Origin: an uncultured Bacilli bacterium
GTDB lineage: Bacteria > Bacillota_I > Bacilli_A > RF39 > UBA660
Direction of reading: 5' to 3'
Assembly: GCA_910586635.1 (NCBI GenBank)
Contig: CAJUJA010000014.1
Location: 1 to 14,604 of the forward strand
DNA: 14,604 nucleotides
This document shows, in pieces, positions 6,112-14,600 of the stretch. The translations under genes were made by a program, and so were the position numbers. A model generated the notes under the pieces. That model was not told where the DNA came from. It ran no database searches and saw only the letters and a list, made by a program, of their open reading frames with translations. Each line of letters opens with the position of its first letter. Position 1 is the stretch's first letter.

Positions 6112-7663
6112 ATCTTGCCTCTTCCTGAGCCCTTGTTTCTCTCACTACAGTAATTTTAATCGTTCCGGGATATTTCATATTCTCCTCTATTTTTTCCTTA
6201 ATATCTCTGGCGATTTTATGAGAAGTTAGGTCATCTACTTCCTCTGGCTTTACAATTACTCTTAGCTCTCTACCAGCTTGCACAGCGTAAGCTTTTTCTA
6301 CACCTTCAATATTATTTCCTACCTCTTCTAATTGAGTAAGTCTTTTAATATAATTTTCTAAAGAATCATTTCTTGCTCCTGGTCGTGATGCACTTAAAGC
6401 ATCCGCAATTGCTACGATTACAGAAATAACACTACTAGCTTTTTGATCTCCATGATGAGATGCAATTGCGTTAATAACCGTATCATCTTCTTTGAACTTT
6501 TTGGCAATATCAATCCCGATTTCTACATGACTTCCTTCTATCTCATGATCAATTGCCTTTCCAATATCATGAAGTAGACCTGCTCTTTTTGCTAATGTGA
6601 CATTTTCTCCAAGTTCTGATGCAATTAATCCTGATAAATGAGCTACTTCTATAGAATGCTGCAATGCATTTTGACCATAACTAGTTCTAAAGTGCAATTT
6701 TCCTATGATTTCAATTAAATCTGAATCAAATTTAGTTAATCCCAATTCAAAGGTAGCTTCGTTACCATATTCTATTATTTTTTGTTTCATATCCTTACAA
6801 ACTTTATCATATAATTCTTCAATTCTAGTTGGATGAATTCTTCCATCTTTTATTAGTGTTTGAAGAGTTACATAAGCGATTTCTCTACGTAAAGGATCAA
6901 AACTAGAAAGAACAACCGCTTCTGGTGTATCATCAATAATCAAATCAACACCTGTAATTGCTTCTATCGTCCGAATATTTCTTCCCTCTCTACCAATGAT
7001 TCTTCCTTTCATTTCCTCATTTGGAAGTTCCACAACCGTAACAGTTTGATCACTAGCAATGTCTGCAGCATATTTCTGCATTGATGATACAATCATTTCT
7101 TTAGCTGTCTTATCCGCTACTAATTTTGCCTCATTTTCTTGTTCTCTGATATATTCAGAAATCTCCTTTGTCATATTTTCTTTTACTTGTCTCATTACCA
7201 AATCTTTTGCTTTTTCTTTGCTAAAACCTGATATTTTTTGCAATAAGTCTAATTGCTCTTTTCTTATTTCTTCCACTTTACTTTTTTCTTCTTGGATTTC
7301 GTTTAGTTGCTCTGTTAACTTTTCCTCACGTTGATCTAGAGTAGCCTCTCTTTTTTGGTATAGTTCGTCCCTTTTATCCATGCTATTCTCACGTTGCAAG
7401 ATTCTACTTTCCTGCTCTTTTAATTCTATTTTTTTCTCTTTAATCTCTTTATCTGCCTCTATCTTTAATTTATGAATTTCTTCCTTTTGCTCTAAAATAG
7501 AATCTCTCTTTAATTTCTCTACTTCCTTTTTTGCCTGGTTAATTAATCCTTCCGCCTTTTTAGAAGCTATGTTTCCTTTCAAATAATTAAAAATAAATTC
7601 TATACCAAAGCCAACTATTAATCCAATTATTATTAGTAAAATGGAAAGTAACATATTATTCAT
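6110..7663 (-). CDS. rny: Ribonuclease Y
   Basis: The 517-residue protein is full length for RNase Y, the membrane-anchored endoribonuclease that initiates much mRNA turnover in Bacillota. Residues 4-27 (MLLSILLIIIGLIVGFG and on) form one N-terminal membrane anchor. Residues ~30-180 are a long charged coiled coil. A KH domain follows with GRIIGREG at 220-227. The HD phosphohydrolase domain has H336, the HD pair H365-D366 (LLHDIGKA), H403/H404 and D421. The C-terminal domain ends EEAR. The start ATG at 7661-7663 has GGAGG 8-12 bases upstream. It has a strong promoter of its own (7720-7748). It lies tail to tail with rnjA, so two main RNA-decay enzymes are adjacent, though not co-transcribed. 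Confidence 0.97.
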   Translation of the reverse strand: MNNMLLSILLIIIGLIVGFGIEFIFNYLKGNIASKKAEGLINQAKKEVEKLKRDSILEQKEEIHKLKIEADKEIKEKKIELKEQESRILQRENSMDKRDELYQKREATLDQREEKLTEQLNEIQEEKSKVEEIRKEQLDLLQKISGFSKEKAKDLVMRQVKENMTKEISEYIREQENEAKLVADKTAKEMIVSSMQKYAADIASDQTVTVVELPNEEMKGRIIGREGRNIRTIEAITGVDLIIDDTPEAVVLSSFDPLRREIAYVTLQTLIKDGRIHPTRIEELYDKVCKDMKQKIIEYGNEATFELGLTKFDSDLIEIIGKLHFRTSYGQNALQHSIEVAHLSGLIASELGENVTLAKRAGLLHDIGKAIDHEIEGSHVEIGIDIAKKFKEDDTVINAIASHHGDQKASSVISVIVAIADALSASRPGARNDSLENYIKRLTQLEEVGNNIEGVEKAYAVQAGRELRVIVKPEEVDDLTSHKIARDIKEKIEENMKYPGTIKITVVRETRAQEEAR

Positions 7664-7719
7664 ACATAACCTCCATTAGAATACATTTAAAATTTATTTA
7701 AATTATAATCTATATTACT

Positions 7720-7748
7720 ATTGTAATTTGGTTTTTTTTCTGTGTCAA
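7720..7748 (-). promoter_or_regulatory. rny promoter
   Basis: Read on the minus strand, a perfect TTGACA (7743-7748), 17 bp and TACAAT (7720-7725). It leaves a leader of about 50 nt before the rny RBS and ATG. Confidence 0.85.
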
Positions 7749-7770
7749 GGTTAATTTAAAACTATAGTAA

Positions 7771-7785
7771 AGATAAAATTTATCT
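7771..7785 (-). terminator. Possible weak hairpin after the peptidase gene
   Basis: AGATAAA and TTTATCT form a short AT-only palindrome overlapping the stop codon (7780-7782). There is no clear T-run on the minus strand afterwards, so partial read-through into rny is likely. Confidence 0.25.
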
Positions 7786-8574
7786 GATTTTATTTTTTCT
7801 TTTCTTAAATTTTACTAATTCTTTTTTTACCTTTTGCTCTAAAGTCCTAGTTCCTGATGGAAAGATTTTTTGTAACTTTCTCATTTGAACCTCTTGCTCT
7901 AATAAATGATTAAATAGTATTAATGAACTACCATCAGCCTCCTGGTTATATTCTTTCTCAATAGTTCCATGGTATTCAATTAGGTCATCTAGGACTTTAT
8001 CTTTACCTAAAACATTCCAAATATAGCTAGCACTCTTTCTTGCTAGTTGATACCTTTCTGAAAGACTTTCTGTAATATTTCGATCTATCTTGTTTATAAT
8101 TCTTTTAGCTATTACTTCCATAAATCCTTCGTTTAGTAATTCTAGTTTAGTCTTTCCAGTTTTTAAATCATAAAGAGAAATTCCATTTCTTGAGTACTTT
8201 GTTCTAATCATGAGATTTTCCCTTCCACATACACTATGTCCATATAATTCGTGTGCTAGCACATAATAATCTTCGTCTCGATTTTGCGGTTTCCATATCA
8301 CCACACTTACTGCATTATCCTCTATAGAACCCAAGGGTAGATGACAGGCCCTAGGCATTTTCCCATATATTTTTGGTGAATTACCGCTTATATTTTGGAT
8401 TGCCTTTTTTATGTTTTCATGAGGTTTCATTTCATAGATAATAGTATTTCTGACAGCATCTAACACGATTTGTTCATATTTAGAACCATATAACTCTATT
8501 GCTGCATCGAGCAAAATGTTAATCTTTTCTTTACTAACATTTCCACTACCATTAATTACCTTAATACTTTCCAT
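7780..8574 (-). CDS. Putative zinc metallopeptidase with HExxGH motif
   Basis: The 264-residue protein has no recognised family name. YVLAHELYGHSVC (H108, E109, H113) is a zincin-type motif with one extra residue: HExxGH rather than HExxH, as known from dipeptidyl-peptidase III (M49). About 35 residues later comes LLNEGFMEVIAKR with E149 and E153, where a gluzincin would have its third ligand. The protein is much too short for M49, so it is not that enzyme. There is no signal peptide or membrane segment; the C-terminus is very basic (KKELVKFKKRKNKIR). The substrate is unknown. The start ATG (8572-8574) has AAAGGAG upstream and a promoter with an extended -10 at 8595-8600. It is transcribed separately from the giant gene upstream. 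Between H113 and E149 there is YSRNGISLYDLKTGKTK, a likely beta hairpin. Confidence 0.8.
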   Translation of the reverse strand: MESIKVINGSGNVSKEKINILLDAAIELYGSKYEQIVLDAVRNTIIYEMKPHENIKKAIQNISGNSPKIYGKMPRACHLPLGSIEDNAVSVVIWKPQNRDEDYYVLAHELYGHSVCGRENLMIRTKYSRNGISLYDLKTGKTKLELLNEGFMEVIAKRIINKIDRNITESLSERYQLARKSASYIWNVLGKDKVLDDLIEYHGTIEKEYNQEADGSSLILFNHLLEQEVQMRKLQKIFPSGTRTLEQKVKKELVKFKKRKNKIR

Positions 8575-8594
8575 AGTAACTCCTTTGGGTGGTT

Positions 8595-8600
8595 ATTATA
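8595..8600 (-). promoter_or_regulatory. Extended -10 promoter of the peptidase gene
   Basis: On the minus strand TGG-TATAAT is a full extended -10. The -35 region 17 bp upstream (TTTTTA) is poor, so the extended -10 would carry recognition. Confidence 0.6.
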
Positions 8601-8619
8601 CCATATTTTTGTTTATATA

Positions 8620-8647
8620 AAAAGAGAAAATTATAATTTTCCCTTTT
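8620..8647 (-). terminator. Terminator of the giant surface-protein gene
   Basis: A 12-bp stem (8620-8631 with 8636-8647) has a TATA loop. It is fully paired on the minus-strand RNA, with one G-U, but has an A-C mismatch on the plus strand, so it is adapted to minus-strand transcription. A T-run follows. The stop codon (8646-8648) overlaps the stem. Confidence 0.75.
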
Positions 8648-11600
8648 ACTCCTGTGTCTCTTCTGTATTGTTAGCAGCCTTAGGATTTCTTCTTGGTACT
8701 GTAGTTTCAATATTAGCTACTAAACCTTCGTCCTCTTCCTCATTCTCACCTATTGGAGTATTATCGTTAGGCACCTCCTCTATTTCTGGTTGTGCATGAT
8801 CCGAATCTTCCAATATATCAATCACTTGTAATCTTTTCTCTATAATAGACTGAAGCCCAGCTCCTGTTGTTGCTATACATTTAATTTGATAGGTACCCAC
8901 TCCTAAATCCTCTGTAGAGTTCACTACCACATTATTTGCATAACAAATTGTTTCACCTCCTGAGATATTATCATCAAAGCTCTGATAACTTGGTAGAGAA
9001 TATAAACTACCAATACGAATTGCATATGGTAAATAATCTAATGATACCTTGGGTTCATTATTATCTACCTTTATTATATTATAACTACTCGTAGATAATG
9101 TTATATCATCCTTTTTACTACGTGCATATATGGTCCCAGGGTCAGTAATTCTTATTGGGCCGTCATAAAGTATCCAGTTAACACTATCTATACTATATTC
9201 ATTGATATAATTCTCCCCGGCATATGTAATAGTAATATTTTTTTCAGGAGTCCAAATATCTTCCTTTTCCACTTGAATAATTGGAGAAGCAACTTTAGAT
9301 AAAACATCGCTTTTCTTTTTTCTTAACAAATTAGAGTTAGACTCTCCATCTATCGATACCATCTCAAAGACATTCGTATATGAATTACTAGCTGAGAAAT
9401 GGTCAAATGCTATATACGATGTATTTTCCGGGATAGCTAATACCTCATTAATACTTTGATGCCAACCATATCCCTTAGAATCCAATTGTTGATTATTTTC
9501 ATCATAGAAAGAAATATGGGCATTATGAATTTGTGCAATTAACTTGATATTCTTTCCTCTCATTTCTTCTGAAACTAATAACTTAATGCTTTTACTAGCA
9601 TAACCTCCTGAGGCATTAATAGCTTGTGTATAAAAACCAGTTTCTTCATTATTATCATATGCTTCTATGCCCAAAGCGTCTTCAGGTAAGACAGACGTGT
9701 ATTCCCTAACATCTGAATCATTTCCGTGTTGATTTACACTTTTGGCTTTCAGAGATGTTTCTAATGATAATTCTAATTTACCTGTATAGTTATTCCATGT
9801 TTTTCCTTCATCAATACTATATAGTTTTTCTACTGCTGTTTGAAAGTAATCAATCACTACCTCAGAATAACCTTGCTTTACTCCACCTGATGTTAAAATT
9901 GGATATTTTTTTTCTATTTTCATTCGTGGTATGTCATATATTTTAATTTCAGAGACATTGGTATATGAATTACTATCTGAAAAACGATCAAATGCTATAT
10001 ACGATGTATTTTCTGGGATAGTTAATACTTCATTAATACTTTGACGCCAACCATATCCTCTAGAGTCCAATTGTTGATCATTTTCATCATAGAAGGAAAT
10101 ATGAGCATTATGAATTTGTGCGATTAATTTAATACTCTTTCCCCTCATTTCTTCCGAAACTAATAACCTAATGCTTTTACTAGCATAACCTCCCGAGGCA
10201 TTGATAGCTTGTATGTAAAAACCGGTTTCTTCATTATTATCATATGCTTCTATACCTAGTGCATCTTCAGGTAAGGTAGAAGTATATTCACTAATTGCTG
10301 AATCATTTCCATGTTGATTTACACCTTTAGCCTTTAGTATTGCTCCACCAGGAACTTTGATGCTTCCTGTATAGTCTTTCCACGTTTCTCCATTATCTAT
10401 ACTATATAGTTTCTTCACTGATGTTTCAGGATACGTGATGAAAACCTGACTATATCCATTTTCCACTCCATTTTCTGTTAAAATTGGATAGGTAGCATTC
10501 ATTTCTTTAATACTAGGAATAATATAAGGGCTCAATTCATATAACACAAAATATCCACTATGAAACATAATATACTTAGTTCCACTAGGAATTAAAAATC
10601 TTTGAGTAGTAATACTACCACAAGATGCACTTTGTCTACTAATCTCCTTTTTATTTTCGTCATAGAATAAAATGTTAGCATTATGGTTTCCAGTATTAAA
10701 TGTCATTTCTAAACTTTGATTCCACAATTGATTAGATATTTCTATATATTTTTCTGAATAATTACTAAGATTTTCATATGTTGTATTTACCTCATCATAA
10801 GCTTTAACACCTATTGCATCTTCTCTTAATGTGGAATTATATGTTGATATTGTGGATTCCTGTTCGTTTTTATCTATACTTTTTGCTTGGACTACTGTCC
10901 CTAGTGGTAACTCTAATTCGTCTGAATATTTTTGCCATGTATTTCCATTATCAAGACTATATAGCTTTTTTACTGCTGTTTGAAAATATTGAATATTTAC
11001 CTTTGAGTATCCACTTTTTACTCCATATTCTGTTAAAACTGGATAGGTTTGATTCACATTCATCTCTGGAGAGGTAGAAATATTTATTTCATGCAAGTGA
11101 AAATAGCCACCTGAGAATCCAACATATCTAGCATTTTTAGGAATAAGATTAGTTTTTGTAATAACATTACCACTAGTAATGGTATCTGTTCCTACTATAT
11201 TTTTATTTTTGTCATAGTAAGTGATAGTAATCATATGATTTCCAGTATAAAATGTAATAGCTATTTTTTGTTCCTCTATTTTTTTAGACAATTCTATATA
11301 TTTTTCTACATGATTACTAATATCTTCATAGGTAGATTCATCTTCATCATAAGCCTTTACACCTATTGTATTAGTTGGTGTCTGGATTGTTGTTTTTGTG
11401 GTAGTGGTTAATGCAGACTCCTTTTTTACACTCTTAGCTTGTATTATAGGAGCATCAGTTTCAAATACTCCCGTATATAACTTCCAAGTATTTCCATTAT
11501 CCAAACTATAATAATTTTCAATGTCATCCCTACTATCATATTGTATAGTAATCGTTCTGTCAGCTTTTACTCCATACTCTGTTAAAATAGGATATTCAGA

Positions 11601-14600
11601 TAAACTATTTATTATTGGAGGAGTTGGAGCGTCTAAATCTAGAATATAAACGATTCTAGAAACCTCCTCCATTTTCCCTGCTTGATTTAGTCCCCTTGCA
11701 TATACAGTGATGGTTCCATCGTCATTTGCTAAATTTAGTACTTCATTAGACTGGATTGTAAATTTTCCATTATATGCAGTATATACTCCATTTGTTCCTA
11801 TTTTATATTGTATATTTGTATAATTTCCATAATCTATTTTTATTTCTGCCTCTGTACCATATTTTTTTGTTAAAACTTCGATATCTATATTAGGTGATTT
11901 TTCTACTATATTAGTTATTTCTATTACTTTTGTATTTGTATTTCCTACACTATCTTCTACGTAAATAGTATATTTTCCATTTTCAGATACAGTAAAGGTA
12001 CTGTTATTTTCTAGCATAATCCCATAGTCCTCAAAATAAGATGCATCTTGTTCTCCCCTAGCATATCCCACCATTTTGACCTTTTGATCATCCGTTCCAA
12101 TAATTTGAATGTCTAATTTGTGGGTTGGTGTTTCTAAATCTGCTCTTATATCAACTTTTGGTGCATTACTATCTATATTTGTGACTATTTGTGAACTTAT
12201 TAATTCCCTTGAATTATGATCTATTTTTCCTCTTGCATAGATAATTGTATTGTTTTTAGTTATCTTTACTTTTCCAGTATAAGGTAACCAACTGCTCTCC
12301 ACACCATCTGGATCAATTATCTTGTACTCTTTAATCTTAAAATGTGAATCATAATGGATTGTTGCATTTACAAATCTAGAAGGTTCTGATGGTTTTATTT
12401 CTATTCCTGGTTTCTCTACACTGTTATAGTCCCATCTCATAAATAAATTTCCCATCATTTCCTCCAGGGAATCTTCTATAATATAATAATGATCTGAAAA
12501 CGTTATTAGTGTTCCATTTTCATCTTCTACTGTTACTGATGAATTTTCTTTATTGATTAACTGATCCTTATATTTTTCTTTTATTAATAATATTCCATGG
12601 TCATCGTATTTCTTCCATGATCCTTCTACTAACCACTTATACTCTCTTGAATCACTATTAGAAGAGGACGGGTAATTGAGTTTAAAAATCCAGTAACCAT
12701 CACGATTTACTACCTCTGTATATCTAGGAATCTCTGTAATATTTGTGATTTCATATTCACTTTCTGCCTGATATCCTAGAGCATTCTCATTATATGCAGA
12801 AATGGTACAATTCTTATCAATTACAAATGGTTCTTCATAATTTATCCATTCCCCATTATTGATTCTGTACTTTTTAATAGTAGCATTTTTATCATAATTG
12901 ATGCTTACATTTATCGAGGGGGTTGGTAATACTGTATCTGGTATAATACTTGGATTGGAGATTCCCTTTGTTAAAAATTCTACTTGTTTTTCAGCCATTC
13001 CATATCCCGTTTCGCTAGTAGCATATGCATAAATCGTTGCATTTTGATTTAATTCAAATGGCCCCTCATACTTTTTCCATTCTCCTAGCCCAATTCTATA
13101 ATACCTATCTTCTGCTTTTGCATCATAATGAATAGAAACGGTTGTTTTATCGATAATTCCTTTAATATTATCTTTATCAGGGTTAGTAAAAATCGATACA
13201 TTTAGATTTTCCCTTATTGGAGGTTCTTCAAAAAATGTAATATTCTGACTTATTTTTTCCATACCATATGAATTGATAGCCCTTGCATAAATCGTGCAAT
13301 TTTTTGTAATCGTCAATGTATTTTTGTACTCATGATATATTTTTCCATCTAGACTATACTCTAGTTTTTCATAATCATTCGCACTAATTATTACATTTAC
13401 TTTTTCCTTTGATGGGTACTGTACTATAATACTAACATTAGGCAATCTCCCTCTTTTTATATTCGTTATCAATTCGATGCTTATCTGCGAGGTTTCTCCA
13501 TCTTCGGTAATATATTTTGCATATACTGTTAAATTTTTATCTACTATAAATGGTTCGTTATACTCTTTCCAGGCATCATTTACAGACAATCTATAATAAA
13601 TTTTTTTAGCTCGTTTTTCTGTTGTTAAATGAACCTTGACCTGTTCCACTAATTCATCTTTCGGTTCTACATGAATATCAGGACCACTAATAGAGTAGCT
13701 TGGAGTTTCCTGATAATTTGGTCCATACTCTATTTTTTCTTCAGAACCACCTATTGGATCTGACGGATTAGATGGATTGGGATTTGTTATGATACTTGTT
13801 GCTATATAAACAGAATCATAGTTTGTTTGCTTTCTAATATCGATCAATTCATCGCCATCATATATATTTTGTGTTTTAATAATACGGGCCTCTACTATAG
13901 TATCATTACTCACTTCAAAAGCTCCAGTGTAATCTTTCCACTCCCCATAATTAATTCTATATTGTTTTTTATCTGCCTTTTCTGAATAATAAATTCTTAC
14001 TAAGGTAGTATTCCCTTTTATGACATGATATGAGTTCGGTTCAATATCGACGGCTAATCTCCCATTTGGTGCTACAACAACATCCTCTCCATTTTCTAAT
14101 GTGTATTTAATATATATGTTCTCTATATCAGATACTCTTATAGTAATAGGTCCAGTATAATCTTTCCATCCAGATTCTTTATCACTTCTAACTTCGTCTT
14201 CTTTTCCTAATCTCCATTTCCAATTAGTAGACTTCTCAGGATAATATAAGTTCATTGTAATCCAGCCCGCCCAAATTTCTTCTTCTTTGTTTTTGATGGT
14301 TACTGTTACTTCCTTCTCCTCTTTTACACTAATACCAGTATTACTTTTAGCTACACATACAATATTATGTTTTCCAATTGGGATAGTACTAGTATCTTTA
14401 TATTCTTTATTAGCTATTGTACATTTTACAGTACCTCCACTTTTACCAAATTTATAACTAGTAGGTAATTTGTACTCGTCCCCATATACAAAGCTTTTTG
14501 GAACTTCACTTAATGATAACTGAGGAATTTCTTTCACTGGGGTATCATTGTTATTTCCTCCATTGTTATTTCCTCCATTGTTATTTCCTCCATTGTTATT

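Larger units (their letters stand above)
9345..11594 (-). repeat. Four tandem ~185-residue units in the giant protein
   Basis: Each unit starts with YP(I/V)LT.. (minus-strand starts at 11594, 11045, 10490 and 9905), giving periods of 549, 555 and 585 bp. A YSxDxGxTWxxY module comes first, then a linker ending D-A-(I/L)-G-(V/I)-x-A-Y-D. A ~115-residue domain with FYDEN and a conserved IPxxxxYI.F strand completes the unit. Units 1 and 2 resemble each other (VKAYDE type), as do units 3 and 4 (IEAYDNNEETGFY type). Confidence 0.85.

Noticed and set aside
9755..11077. Short plus-strand frames opposite the giant gene
   Set aside because: They are hydrophobic shadow translations repeated because the underlying coding repeats are repeated.
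9345..11594. CRISPR-like or noncoding repeat array
   Set aside because: The repeats are long, in-frame protein modules with mainly synonymous differences.
14535..14537. GTG as start of the giant gene
   Set aside because: In-frame coding (Gly-Gly-Asn-Asn-Asn repeats, then Asp-Thr-Pro) continues upstream without a stop to the window end.
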